A stretch of DNA of 64,000 nucleotides from Catonia carolina (Eukaryota > Arthropoda > Insecta > Hemiptera > Achilidae): assembly GCA_035578175.1 (NCBI GenBank), contig JAQMRL010000001.1:59543553-59607552 (forward strand). Reading direction: 5' to 3'. This document shows positions 1 to 12,180 of the stretch, piece after piece; the stretch's first letter is position 1, and every line of letters starts with the position of its first letter. Under the pieces are notes generated by a model. The model had not been told where the DNA came from and searched no databases. It worked only from the letters and a program-made list of their open reading frames with translations. Made by a program: the position numbers and the translations under genes.

Positions 1-189
1 GTATTTTCGTATAACTTTGTCTTACCTTAGACTGATTGAGGTGTTGTCTAGGTAACATTAACTACAGGTAACTTACCTGGAGTATTCACGGATAACTAAA
101 ACAAAAGTTGTTAAAAATTCAAAAAATTATTTCCTTTACTAAGTAGACGCATACATCTACTAAGTAGTAGATGTCTACCGATTCATTTA

Positions 190-540
190 AATTATTAATA
201 TACAAATCTATACTCCGCCCTTTATGGACGGTTGATAAATCTTCGGTCCAGCTAAACCTGCCGTTACTAAACTACAACACATCCAATACCTGGCCATCTA
301 AATCTAAATACCTGGCCATTATTACCAACGCCTCCTTGATACTACAAAAACGAACCGTTTCACAATGACCTAAAAATATCCAACGTTAATGATGGTTCCC
401 TTTACTCATACAGGAGTTTCAAAAATAAACTTCCTGAAAACGTAAATCTACTTTTACACGCTCAATTCAAGAAGCTTATCTCAAAACTCAATGTGTCATC
501 CAGACGTTGGGGTAGAGATACGGTGTAATTTGGCAAATTA
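190..540 (+). pseudogene. Jockey-like LINE reverse transcriptase tail, decayed
   Basis: The frame gives KLLIYKSILRPLWT, matching the conserved YK-x-x-x-x-P-x-W-T block after the reverse transcriptase core of Jockey LINEs. After frame changes come HNDLKI and, near 505-525, SSRRWGRD, both at their usual places in the Jockey C-terminus. The normal YG-I-QLWG block is destroyed. This is a dead 5'-truncated copy, and no target duplication could be defined. Confidence 0.6.
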
Positions 541-1744
541 GTTTGCCAGATCCTGTGAGAGTTTTACTGTTGAATATTGTTCCTTAAAATTATTTTTAAA
601 TATTATTATCTGATTTACTGGTTGTGAATTCACAGTTGTTTGATGAATATGGTTAATAATTTAAAACAAAGTTAAAAATATATTGATAAATCTTAGGGTG
701 CGTATAATACTTTGGAAGTAATACTGTATTTCGTAATCTTTCTTTAGGTGAGAAATAACTGAGTCAACCTACCGATTATTATTAAATCAAATGCGTATAA
801 ACTACAGTCATGAATTGTTTATGTACGTCCAAAAAAATATGGGTTGGTACCACAATGCAGTTATATCACTTATTTACAAAATGATAGAAATAATATACAT
901 TTGTTGTAAATATTTACGCGGTTGTACTTGCATTATTTGTATGTTGAGGATGTTTCGGTCATTGACCTAACTGGCGTCTATGAATACGTCTGTTCAGAAG
1001 AAGGCGAATAGATTGTAAAAGGAAAGGAACTGTAGAATGCTCTCTTCGACGACGTTCAATCCTGTTCATTTCCTTATTCCTGGCTCCCACCTAATTGCTT
1101 TAAGTTAAATGTTATTGAATATCGATATGAACTTTCGCCAACCATCTTTTAACATCTGTTATCTTTCAGTAAAAATCTTCCGCAATTGTAGCCTAAATAA
1201 TCACGGATAACATTTTGTTGGTCAAACAAGTTTTGGTATTTTTCGTAAACTCTCCTTATTTTAGAAATTCAGTTTGTACGTTTATTTTTCAGATTTTCAT
1301 CATTTTGAATTAACGATTTTTTTAAAAAAAAGTAAAGCGTAAATTATATTTTTAAAATATGTTAGTATTAATTCACTTTCAATTCAATAACTTTTGTTTC
1401 AAATTGTCCTGAAATTGTTATTCCGTACATATATCGACTAGAACTTCGTGGAAAATTTACAGGGAAAACCTACAGGAACTAAATATCATCTCTTAACTTC
1501 CTATAGTAACTACGCTCTTAGGGGAAAAATATATAATACATAACTTTATCTAAACGATCTCAATTTAAATTTGTTCGGTTAACATCTGGCGTTCAACGTT
1601 CCGTTCAAGGAAGCCAACCAACAACTTATTTATGCAGGAATTAAATTTCTACCTCTGTTTTTCAAAATTTAGTTTAATTATTTTTGTAAAATATATCGAG
1701 CTGCACAGATAAGCGAACAGTAATTGTTTTATTCTTTAAAGGTA
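541..1744. other. No gene seen, A+T-rich DNA
   Basis: Neither strand shows an ORF with recognisable similarity, a tRNA-like box pair or a convincing repeat match in this stretch. Confidence 0.5.
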
Positions 1745-2015
1745 CCTCCACTAAAGGTTTCTTTTTGTTTCTTTTTTTTAAATTTTATGACCACAAAGGA
1801 TCACTTTAGTCTCTTTGGTTAGTTCTTTTTCTTCGGCTGTTTATTTCCTTTTCATTTCTTTCTTTCCAATACTTTTTCATTCTGTCGGATCTTGCTTTTC
1901 TCAATTCGTCTGAACAAACCTGTTCTTTTCGTTTAATTGTTCTTACTGATAAAATTTTCTTTATTATATCAATTTTTCTTTTTCATAAATCTTTTTACTT
2001 TTCCTTAGGCCTAAA
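1745..2015 (-). pseudogene. LINE-C 3' end (copy 1), decayed
   Basis: Read on the minus strand, 1820-1990 gives a basic C-terminal segment with ARSDRMKKYWKERN. This is the same kind of ending as RSDRLKKYWQNRK in the neighbouring copy at 2385-3044. The stop is followed by a similar short UTR (GATCCTTTGTGGTC) and then an A-rich tail, seen on the plus strand as a T-rich run near 1760-1780. The copy is truncated just upstream of the basic tail. Confidence 0.6.
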
Positions 2016-2384
2016 TAACAGATTGTAGATGAATATAAATTCTGTTATTAGAAAAATAAACAAAAAAATATTTGTAGGTATTCATAATAGTAGATGGTAA
2101 ATTTTGAAGATAACATTTGATTCCGTTATTCCGAATAACAATCCCGTATCAATAATTATTCGACCCATATAAACCAAAAAGCCCGTTTTGTGCCCGGTGT
2201 TATTAAAAGTACGTAGAGGTATTATAACATTTCTTTGTCACCATTTCAATGGAACAATCAATTGAATTCTTAGTTAGGTCTATCCAAATGAATTATGTGA
2301 ATCCAAGTGACAGGGGAGTATCTATTGGTGATGGCATTTTATCCACGACTTACTCTCCTTATTTCGACGGATCTATTCACAATT
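2016..2384. other. Spacer between two LINE-C ends
   Basis: No gene or clear repeat is seen. The forward frame running from 2249 into the LINE is an antisense shadow of LINE-C. Confidence 0.4.
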
Positions 2385-3044
2385 ATTTTTTTTTTTTTTT
2401 TTTAGGCCACATTGGACCACTAAACCAATCAATTTCCAGTGTTCTTTGGATAACGTATTGGTCTAGCCTTTCGGTTTTGCCAGTACTTTTTGAGACGGTC
2501 CGATCTTTGTTTCTGTATCTCATCTGTAACCTCCGCCGTGTGTCTTTCTGCTTTTCCCCAATAAAATCTGTGTGTTTTGAAAGTACTATTTATATTTTCC
2601 TTGTCAAACGCGTCTTCAATTGTCAGTCCAATTTCATTGAGATCTCTCTTAATCTCTTCGAATTATCTTCCCGTAATCTTCCTGTTCAAGTTCCTGAGGA
2701 TCAGTTGTTTCAATATTCTATCACTCGGCATTCTTAAAATGTGGAAAAAGTAGGAAATCCTCCTGTTCTTCATCACGCTAATAATCGGATCATTTTCCGT
2801 ATAAACAGTTTCATTAGAAGGAATTCGCCATACCCCAATTTTTTGATAATTCTTATTAAGGCAGGTTCTGATAATTCTGCGTTGTTTTAAGAAGTTGGTC
2901 ATTCTTAGCTTCATTCTTAATTTGGAAAATAGTTTCACCGGCGTAAAGCGCCTCTTGAAGAACAACTGTTTTGTAGCGGCGGATTTTGGCATGCATTGAA
3001 AGGAATGTTTTTGTTTTGTTTGCGAGGTTATTCCAATTATACAA
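2385..3044 (-). pseudogene. LINE-C 3' end (copy 2), 5'-truncated, poly(A)
   Basis: The minus strand encodes a reverse transcriptase C-terminal region in two frames. First comes TVVLQEALYAGETIF (the A-LYG-x-ET block), then RRIIRTCLNKNYQKIGVWRI, then RRISYFFHILRMP (the F-GHI-x-RMP block), and finally the basic tail RSDRLKKYWQNRK. Translation is interrupted by a frameshift near 2900 and by stops. The element ends at 2386-2403 in a run of about 18 T on the plus strand, which is its poly(A) tail. The truncated 5' end and poly(A) tail fit target-primed reverse transcription. Confidence 0.75.
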
Positions 3045-4107
3045 TTATACGATTTGATTTTATAATGACAAAAATAGTGATCAGAAATACTTTAAACATT
3101 AAATATATTATAAAATTGAATAACTTTATTACATAGGTTGCATTTTTGTAGTAAGCCGCATCTACATAATTAACAAACTTTATACACGTCTTGTAGAACT
3201 ACGCGATGAAAATGTGTTAAAAAATTACTTTTTCTCACATTTTTAATTACTTAATAATTATGCAGTTATAAACTGGAATTAAAAATTAGGTCGATTCACA
3301 TATTCGGGCACTGTAGGTGCATTATCACAAAATTTATATTTTTCAGTACTATTGGCAATTTATAATATAATTCAGAAAAATCATAAGAAACGTTTAAGTT
3401 CATTAGAAAATTGTTAAGCATCGTTGGCGGTTGAACACGCTATGATATCATTAAATTCTGTAATAATCAACGTTATCTCGAGTTTGATCAATTTTATCCA
3501 TTATTGCTTCTCTATTCATTGAATACCATTAACCACTTGTGTGTATAATAACATGCTGTTCATTCCAATTACTAACCACTTGAAAAATCTTAACAAACGA
3601 CGGTTACCTATTACGGCTTAAAGTTCATTGCCTTTGGTTTCCAGTTTACTGTTAGCTATAATTCTGCAATATAGCGCTTTGAAACAATATTTATTTCTGT
3701 TCAGTACATTTTTCATTTACTAAGAGGAATCATATTTTAAATGGAGATTATTATTTACATTAAGTAAGTTATTCATTTTTAAAGAAAACTTGCTTATTAG
3801 AGACTAAAGTTAGTTAAAAACTTTTATAGATTTAATTCATAAATTTTAATAGTAACTTTTTTCACAAATTACACTGCCTCAAAAATTTACAAATTCATTT
3901 ACATTCTAGATTCCGCTTTCAAAAAAACTTTACCTACAAAATAAGAACATGGATTTGTTTTTGATGGCTTTGTTTTTGTAAATGTTAGCCTGAGAGATTA
4001 GCATTGGGCGATACGAACAAGTAACACAAGTTTCTTACAAGTAAGAACAAACCAATTAAACTGAAAAAGTCTGCAATTTCGAGATACTCCATCATTTGGA
4101 TAAATAA
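3045..4107. other. No gene seen, A+T-rich DNA
   Basis: Only short random frames are present, and I recognise no repeat. Confidence 0.5.
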
Positions 4108-4302
4108 ATGGAAATTACAAGTACCATTATAAAAAGGAAACTGGAATACTTTAGACACGCCATTAGCGGTAAGAAATACAGATTACTGCAGAATATCATG
4201 CAAAGCAAAATAATAGTTAAACTTGGTCCAGGTCGAATAAAAACGTTGTGGCTAACGTTTTTCACTATTAAAAAATATATACAGATTCTAAATAATAAAT
4301 AA
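4108..4302 (+). pseudogene. LINE-B C-terminal fragment
   Basis: The frame reads IIKRKLEYFRHAISGKKYRL, then LLQNIMQSKI and LGPGRIKTLW. This corresponds to the conserved KRRKLEY-x-GH-x-x-R-x-KY-LLQ-x-I-x-GKI-x-GPGRRR-SW region after the reverse transcriptase in one group of arthropod LINEs. Related fragments lie at 10.2 kb and 43.6 kb. The frame decays after the GPGR block. Confidence 0.7.
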
Positions 4303-5003
4303 AATGTTACTAAAAAAAATATGTCCAAAAGTAACCAACCGCAATTGGAGATTAAATAATAAAAATTGAGATTACTTATATATGAACAACATGTATTGGT
4401 GGATTACCGACAGGCTTCTTAAGTAACATCATTTTTGGTATTTCATGATTTACCAAGAATTACCAAACTAACGTGTTCACTAAAACAATAATTGAGGTCT
4501 CCGCTCCAGGAAATTAAAGTAGTCGAGAATTGTTTAAAAAAATGAATTTCAGCAACGATTTACACTTATTTCAAGGTTTTTGTCCTTAATCCAAATATAC
4601 AAAAAAATAAATTACATGTTATAGTAATCTTTAATGCTACGATACAGTCTCGTGTAATGTTTGTTTTTAGTAGTTTTTGTCTGTAGTAATATTTGTTCTC
4701 ATCAAAATGTGTGTTGTATTTTTTATAGTTATTTGATGCACGTGTGAATATGTATCACACCTCTATATCACAGTATTACTGTTAGTGAGGTATTTCTTAG
4801 TAGTAGACCCTGTTTAAATATTCTAAAAGCGTTACATTCTTTTCAGAATACCAAATGCTGTTAATTCACTATCGGAATTAATATACCACCCGAAAGTTTT
4901 GTTCAGTATTACGTCAAAACATAAAACGCAATATTGTTTTTTTAAGTATATTAAATATATTAATTTTAATTTATCAAGAAATTATTCAGTTATAAAAATT
5001 TTT
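4303..5003. other. No gene seen, A+T-rich DNA
   Basis: There is no recognisable coding or repeat signal between the LINE-B fragment and the SINE-2 body. Confidence 0.45.
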
Positions 5004-5125
5004 AACTCAGGCACGGCATATTTTTATACGTTACAAAAAATCATTTTATCCTCCATTGTATATAGTTACACCCCGATATCGTCGCTAATGACCTTTGTAG
5101 TTGATGTGACGTTAAATAAATAAAT
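5004..5125 (+). repeat. SINE-2 body fragment (head missing)
   Basis: The segment begins GGCACGGCATATTTTTATAC. It continues through a CGTCGCTAATGACC block and ends GACGTTAAATAAATAAA. The same body follows the tRNA-like head of the copy at 54772-54953 (minus strand) and is related to the copy at 52796-52982. The tRNA-like head is absent here. Confidence 0.65.
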
Positions 5126-6159
5126 TTAAAAAAAATATTTTAAGTTCATAAACTCTATTTATCTATGAAATAAACAGTTTTGAACACTTCGAAATATTAT
5201 TATTATTAATAAAACCGATGAATTTAATATAATTTTCTTTTAAATTTCCTTTGATTTCTTTACATTTAGGTACTTGACGATGACTCTCTGACCAGTTCAC
5301 CTATATTTTTAGCCATCCTTTCAAAATTGAAGAAACAAAACTATATTACAAATAAGTAAATTTAAATTCGCTGTTAAAAAACCATTCAATTAACTCTTAT
5401 TCTTTAATTCAATTATTCGGGATTAAATTAATGGCGCTATGCGCCCACATTGCCAGGTCTCCGATCCAACCTGTGATCCACCTACCCAACTGATTGCTCT
5501 TACTCTTTAAGATAGATTATAAACTTTTAACATATTTACTAAAACTTTTCATTAAACTGTTTGCGATTATTCTTAACAATTATTAAAAAACTAAAATGAT
5601 GGTTTTTGCAGAACGTTTTGGTATTTTTCTGCAACATAATCTGTTCTTTAAAATATGAGAACAATAAGTAGTTTAGCTGACAAAAGGAACTCACATTAAG
5701 TGTATTGTGTTCATAATTTTTTTTTTAAATTCTTAGCTTTTTTTTTTACAGTTAATAATTATTTACAAACAGTTTTTAACAAAAACTTTCAGTAAATGTG
5801 TTAACAATATAAGAATATATCTTTAAGTAGACAGCACTCAGCAGCGTTGCTTCCGTGTAATCGTCTGGTTATGAGTGATAATGGGTTTCTTCTTGGGTCC
5901 TGATGATGTAAAATTTTTTATTAATGGAAAGAAAGACGAAGGTAGTTTTCGGTTTAAAATAATTGGATGATGTGAATGAAGGTGTGAAAAGTAGAGAATG
6001 AAGATGTGATACGTAAAAGAATGAAGGTACAAGTAAGTTAAACTGATGATTAAAATTAATTTGATTGAGTTTTTAGATTAATGAGTGTTATTAAGATTAA
6101 GTTTATTGAAAAATAAGAGTTAATCATTTCTAATATAATTTTATATTTTTAATCTTAAA
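5126..6159. other. No gene seen
   Basis: No recognisable gene or repeat. Short frames such as the one on the minus strand at 5838-6032 have low-complexity composition and no family resemblance. Confidence 0.45.
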
Positions 6160-6690
6160 AGGATGGTTAAACATTTTTGATCAGTTAACCAGAATGGAAG
6201 ATCTAATATTCTCGCCTTTTTAAGTTTTTGATTTTCAATATTGTCGCTGAGAAGATTTATAGCCAAATGATTAGGGTGAATGTCTAACCTTTTTAAATAC
6301 TTTTTACTTCTGTCTGCTAATTTCTGCTCTCACCGTAGGTATACCCAGGTCACGGTGGAGTACTTCATTAGGCACATACCAAGGTGCACAGCATATTAGT
6401 CGAAGAAACTTCGATTGGAATCTCTGTAATATTTCTACATTAGACGTACTTGCTGTGCCCCAGAGTTCAATTCCATAACTCCAAACTGGTTTTATCATCA
6501 CCTTGTACAGTGTAACTTTATTTTCTAAAGACAACTCTGACAGCCTCCCAACAAGCCAATACAGTTGTAGTAATTTAATTCCAAAAGGTTTCCGTTTGGT
6601 TTATATATGTTTCCTCCACATCAATCGCCTGTCTAGATAGATGCCTAAGTATCTGACGTCATCTGAAAGTGGAATTACGTTGTTGCATCA
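6160..6690 (-). pseudogene. Jockey-like LINE reverse transcriptase tail
   Basis: The minus strand carries an open stretch of 76 codons with the Jockey signature: TLYKVMIKPVWSYGIELWGT, then SNVEILQRFQSKFLR, APWYVPNE, and VLHRDLGIPTV. Upstream, around 6600-6660, LDRRLMWRKH is readable in another frame, the usual block just before it. Downstream codons are interrupted by stops. This is a 5'-truncated LINE 3' end, related to the fragment at 55.0 kb. Confidence 0.85.
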
Positions 6691-7435
6691 ATTTAGCAAC
6701 AAACAATATATGAAAAATTTTGCATCTAAACTTTAAATAACATTAATCTTAAATAAAAACAAAAAGAGTGAATTCTAAAATCTATACGGTAAATCTAATT
6801 GTACATTAAATCTTTTAGGACTTTGATAATTGGAGTCTTGATTATTTAGCAGATTAAGAGCTAGGTATTAAGAATGACGGTTTAGCCTCCGTTTGTAATG
6901 TTCGCTGAACAAAGAAATGTCTTCTTTACCTCTGGTGACATGTAAGTCATGATTGCATGTATTTGTTATCGATGTACCAATACATGTCCATGATTTGTCT
7001 TATTACTTTACGATTAGTACATGTTGATTTGTATATTACAATTGGTTATTTAAGTAGCACTACCTAGCAAATAAAAATATTGTGAAACAGTGACCTCTGA
7101 AACTTTTTTTGTAATATTTGTAAAACTATCTTACTTTTACAGATTTTTATGTCTTATGTCTCTTGTAGATTGTCGACTTTAATCTGGACATATCAATTCA
7201 GGCACTCAAATATAAAAATAAAAGAACAATACAATCGAAAATTAAATTCATCCTCTGCATTTCAAGGACTTCAGAATATTGATTTTTAGTGAATCCCAAA
7301 TTTGGATTACTTAGCTACTAAACATATGTTATGGGATAAATGGTTTTATTTTTTGAAAGTAAATATTTGCTTTTTGATATAAAATCTAAAAACAGATTAA
7401 AACCAATTTTATGACAGATAACTAGTGCTTCTTTT

Positions 7436-7660
7436 TACGCAACAAACTATACACTACACACGGACTTAAACGTTCCATATATTAATGCATTAGTCCCATA
7501 GATGTGTTCCTGCGTACATACACACGATTTAAAAAGAAGTTATACAATAATCCGAACCAGCTCATTGTTGACCTAGACACACCAGATTTACCAAATGCCC
7601 CTATACGAAGACTAAAACGACTCTAGAGTAGGGATATCATGAGGCGTCAAAATTAAAGAA
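7436..7660 (+). pseudogene. Jockey-like LINE C-terminus, frameshifted
   Basis: Two frames together give HTDLNVPYINAL, then RFKKKLYNNPNQLIVDLD and APIRRLKRL-stop-SRDI. These match the final ~70 residues of a Jockey protein (H-x-DL-x-x-P, NP-x-x-L, RRLKR-x-x-x-RD). The core reverse transcriptase is absent. Confidence 0.65.
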
Positions 7661-9314
7661 AAATAAAATAATAAAGTAAGTAAATAAAAAAATTAACTTA
7701 ATGATTACGGTTGGAGTACAATGGGCAGCGATCTCCTCAATGTCTTGAAATTGTAAATATTTGTATTCTTTTTTTCTCAAATTTACTTGTTTATTTTATA
7801 CATTTGCAAATAAAAATATCTTGTATAGTCAAAAAAAAAGAAAGAAAAATAGTAATTTAAAAAAATTGACCTTTTTATATTGATATACCTTCCGTACGGT
7901 ACTTGTGCAATTAATTTGCTATTTTGTATTCTCTATTTTGTAGTTGAACAACAAAAAAGTTATTTGCTGTGGGAACATTAGTTATGTTCTATATAGTTTA
8001 AAAATAATCAACTCAGTTTTCCACATAACCTATTGTAAAGACGAATGTAATCTATTTTCATTAATATTTTCTCAGATGATTTTCTTTTGTTTTGTTGTAT
8101 GAATATTCCATTGAAACACCCGAGCTAATCTTGTATATTTAATATGATTTATTGTTATTTATAAAGTTTATACCACAGTGAATATTCAATAGTGAAAGAG
8201 AGGATTATAAAAGAAAGGAGCGTAGCCTTAAAAAGTCATTCATTTCAGATTGTTCATTATTTTTATTGTATACTATAACGGTATTTTGGTACTATGAGGA
8301 ATTTTCCTATGAACAGTGTTTGTTATAGTAGGTATAGTAAGAGATTTTCAACACAATAAAGGTTAATGAATATAATCTTTTCATGTAATGTTTTTATATT
8401 TTTTCATTAAAAATGTTACCTCTTTAAAAATATAATTTATTTTTAAGATTAGTTTAGTCAGATTCCTTTTGGTACTTACTATTATACTATTATACTTCTA
8501 ACTTTAAAGTTCATTCACGCACTTGTTCTTTTGTGTTAAAAGAAATAGGAGTAATAAAGCTGTCAGTTTGTAGTGCATTCTGTCCCTGTATCCGAATGTG
8601 CGACTATAAATTTTTACCTTGTTTTGGGCTTTGTTTTTCCAATTTATTCTGAAGTCTTTTTAAACGTCTTCGTTCTTTATTTTGTTATTTTCTTTTTCGT
8701 TTTCGGGTTTCCTGAATTTTGCAGTGTAGTTTCAATTGCGTTTATAAAAATATCTATTGAATAGACATAATTTTCAGAATTTTTTTTGCGATCAAGGTTT
8801 TTGAATCAAAATTTAGTTTACTGTTACTTTAAAATTTTAAACAGATTTTAAATTTTCTGTTTAGTCTGTATTTAATTTAATATTTTACTATTGCCATAAA
8901 ATCTCAATTTCTTATTATCAGTTTTGACGTTGGGTTTAATTTTTTGTTTTAACTCCTTATGTAATCCATAAATGATTTTACTATTAAGTATCTGACCTGA
9001 TATTTTTGAGTAGATCTATAAAGATTAGATAAACTGTATCACCTAGGTTTCAAAAAGTAATTACCCCGTCACAGATTTTCATATTGCAACATTTTACATC
9101 CCTAGAAAAAAATAATTCTTTATCAGGTGCATGAAAAGATATACAAGACAAATGCGTTGCAAATACGTAAGTAAATTCGGTGTGAAATAATATGGAACGA
9201 ATAAAAAAAACCATCGTAGTAGTTATAGTGCACATAGTTTTCAGCGCGGCAGATGAACTACAGGAGGTAAAATAGCGTTTGACGTACGTTAGGTAGGCTA
9301 CAATATTCAAGAAG
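7661..9314. other. No gene seen, A+T-rich DNA
   Basis: This long stretch lacks recognisable coding, SINE or LINE signal. Confidence 0.45.
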
Positions 9315-9315
9315 G

Positions 9316-9366
<51 letters not shown>
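9315..9366. repeat. (CTA)n microsatellite
   Basis: About 16 uninterrupted ACT/CTA units. It produces a poly-serine frame on the minus strand that is not a gene. Confidence 0.95.
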
Positions 9367-10189
9367 AACGTGCCAATCACCTGTTGAAGTTGTGGTGTTT
9401 TATTTATACTAACGTACTTAGAACTTTTATACACAACACACACTGCATTCTCTTCTCTACTTGTTCTACTGGTTTTGGAAGCTGATCTGTTTTACGTCAG
9501 ACGCATGGCCTTCACGATAATACCTTGAACACACGCAAACGAAGAACAGAGCGGCAAATTTTTTTAAAAATAATTTCATTAAAGTACACATTTTTTAACT
9601 GATACTTGTACTACGTTTAAAACTCCAAACATTGGAGTAGATAATCATTCTTAATTCCGTATCTTGTTTTGTTTACATTATTATCAACGTGTAGTAAATT
9701 ACGGTTTGAAGTAATAAAATACATCTTATTACTGTCAAAACTATTACTGTACTGTTCTGTATACATTGTTAAGCAATATTATGATAAATTCTGTTCTTTT
9801 GTTTTGTTTTCATCATTTTGTGCAATTATTTCATGTTTATGTAGGTGAAAATTAAAGAGTGTTACCCGTTGATTACAATACATGGTGTAAATTATACACG
9901 TATAATCCCACTGACGTAAAAAACAAAACGGTTAGTTTGTTCTTACTTTAGTGTAAACATTTGCTGTACGCATCTTGATGTCTACATTCGTGTCTGATGG
10001 ATACAAAACCAAAATAATTTTTCTTTATTAAAGAATTAAAATGGGGGGGGGGGGGGTTTATAAAAACATAACAAATATTAATTTTTTTTACTTCATTAAT
10101 TTTTTTACATCATTTTATTGCAATCATATAATCCCTTTTAGTTTATCATCTTTCGCATCTTTACCTATTTTTACACTAGCGGAATTGAA
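9367..10189. other. No gene seen; G14 run at 10043-10056
   Basis: The only notable feature is a homopolymer of 14 G at 10043-10056, unusual in such A+T-rich DNA. Confidence 0.5.
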
Positions 10190-10830
10190 TCTCTAAACGC
10201 AAGAATCCTAACACTCACTTATTACTAATCTCTAACTTCCCGATCACATTCTTTTTTGAGTTCCTTCTCTTTTCGGACGTTGCGATCAAAACAGCAATTC
10301 TTAATTTTGACATAGCTGAACTAAATTGTTCTCCAGAGGAACCTTGAAACCAGTCTCGAAGGTTTTTTGACCAAGAGTTTCTTCGAATTTTTACACTCCT
10401 CTCTCCTGTTTTTCCCAGTAGAATCAGCAGCAGTTTTTGTTATTTCTTTCCATGTATAACATTTCCAAAACATTCCAGTTTTAGACTATCATGTTAATCA
10501 ATTTCAGCTTCATGTATATGACGTGAGACTCCCTTATTTGGCCTTTTTTCCGTCCACGTTAATTAAAACGTTTGAATTTTGTCTATTTCTCGTTTCCTGA
10601 GAGCTCAAGCTTTTACATTCTATACAAAAGACCAGAAAATATGTAGCATCTCACGAATATGATTCGAACTTAGATGTCTTTTAAATAACAAATGCTTCAT
10701 TTATATAAAGGCCGTCTCAGCCACTCCTATCCTTGCTCCTTTTTCTGACGTTTGATTGTAATTCTCATCTATCATTGTCTTCAAATGTTTTTATCCTTTG
10801 CTATTTCAATGCCATCACATAGAAAGCTAA
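10190..10830 (-). pseudogene. LINE-B C-terminal region, heavily decayed
   Basis: Read on the minus strand, 10200-10400 gives RRNSWSKNLRDWFQGSS followed by FSSAMSKLRIAVLIATS. This fits the LINE-B ending RRRISWLKNLR-W-...-LFRAAVSK-x-x-IA-x-x-IA. Further upstream on the same strand (10650-10780), RIGVAETAFI and MKHLLFKRHLSS match the block before the YG-x-E-W motif. Many stops and frame changes show an old copy. Confidence 0.65.
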
Positions 10831-11520
10831 AAATTCGACACGTTTCTTCCTTAGAGGTTGAACTGTAAATAATTATTACTAATTAAAAGTAGGCGTCGCT
10901 GTATATAGGGCCTACAAATAGTTATAAATAATTGTCATTTCCAAATCGTGAAAACAGACAGAATGCTCTCCGACTAAAAGGATTTATTTATCAAAAAGAA
11001 AAATTTAACGTTTGAATTTAGACCATTTGCTCTTGGATTTTAAGAGGTGATTTTCCTAAAGCAATCTACAGTATTTCTATACTTTCCTAAAGAGCAACAG
11101 TTCTAAAAATTGGCATGCGTAATCTTCATGTAACATATATGAACAGTAAATAATTCGGATTTCAATCATTCTCTCTTAAGGGGTAGAAAGAAGGGGTTGC
11201 TTTAACTTAGTAATATAATTTTGTTAATTACGAAAGTAATAAATGGATTTTAATTATTTAAAACAAATTGTTAATAGAATAAATTCGCTAACTTGTTTTA
11301 TACGAATTCATTTTATGTTTTTGGTGGTAAAATACTGAGTTATTTTTTCATAAATTTATCTAAATGAATTTCCAGACGGCGATTAAATAACTTAGTTTCC
11401 TTGTAAAAATTACTATAATATTAACGAAAACACTAATAGTTATGGAGAATTTCATATGACATTATACCAATTAAATTTTAAAATTTTGAGAGTGGATTTT
11501 AAATAATTTGTTTATAATAA
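10831..11520. other. No gene seen
   Basis: No recognisable coding or repeat signal. Confidence 0.4.
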
Positions 11521-12180
11521 AGCTTCCAGGCTGGCGCATATTTTGCTAATAAAGGACTTATCCGGTGGCTTATTAAGGTGAACCCAAATAAATCAACACA
11601 AGTTACCTTTACCTTACGACATCAAACTTGTCCACCTGTGATGGTGGATAACTTTCACATCCCCCAGGCGAGAGTGGTGCGATATCTTGGCTTGTGTCTT
11701 GACAGGCGGCTAAATTGGAAGCATCATCTGCGTACAAAATGTTAAGAACTTAACCGTCGAAGCTACTATTCTGCTTAATTAACGAACGGTCAAAATTTAG
11801 CTTCCGTTCCAAAATTTAGTTTACAAAACCCTTTTAAGACCAATCTGGACTTATGGTGTCCAGCTCTTTGGGGCAGCGGTAGAGAGTAACTTAAAAAGGA
11901 TTCAGGCCTTTTAGTCAAAATTCTTAAGCCTCGCTTCTGTTGCTCCTTTTTATGTAAACGGCAAACCCTCCACGGCGATTTCTAAATTCCGGCAGTAAAG
12001 AAACTAACCGCACTTCTATAATAAATTTCGCGAACGACTAGATAACCATCCCAACCTACTAGCCCTTGACATAGCTACAAGGAACTTCCTAACTATGCAA
12101 CGTCTAAACCGTAAATGGAGCAGAGACCTTTTGCTCTGAATAACGAGGAACACCAGTAGTTCTAAACGGGGATTATACCA
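11521..12180 (+). pseudogene. Jockey-like LINE reverse transcriptase tail, decayed
   Basis: From 11555 the translation reads KVNPNKSTQVTFTLR, then VRYLGLCLDRRLNWKHHLRT. These are the NP-x-KS and YLG-x-x-LD-RL-W blocks of Jockey reverse transcriptases. After stops come remnants of the LWG region near 11865 and, near 12105, a frame reading LNRKWSRDLLL (the RRLKR-W-RDLL block). This is the longest Jockey fragment here but carries many stops. Confidence 0.75.

Noticed and set aside
9050..9376. Serine-rich 108-codon frame on the minus strand
   Set aside because: The serine run is the CTA microsatellite, and the remainder has no family signature.
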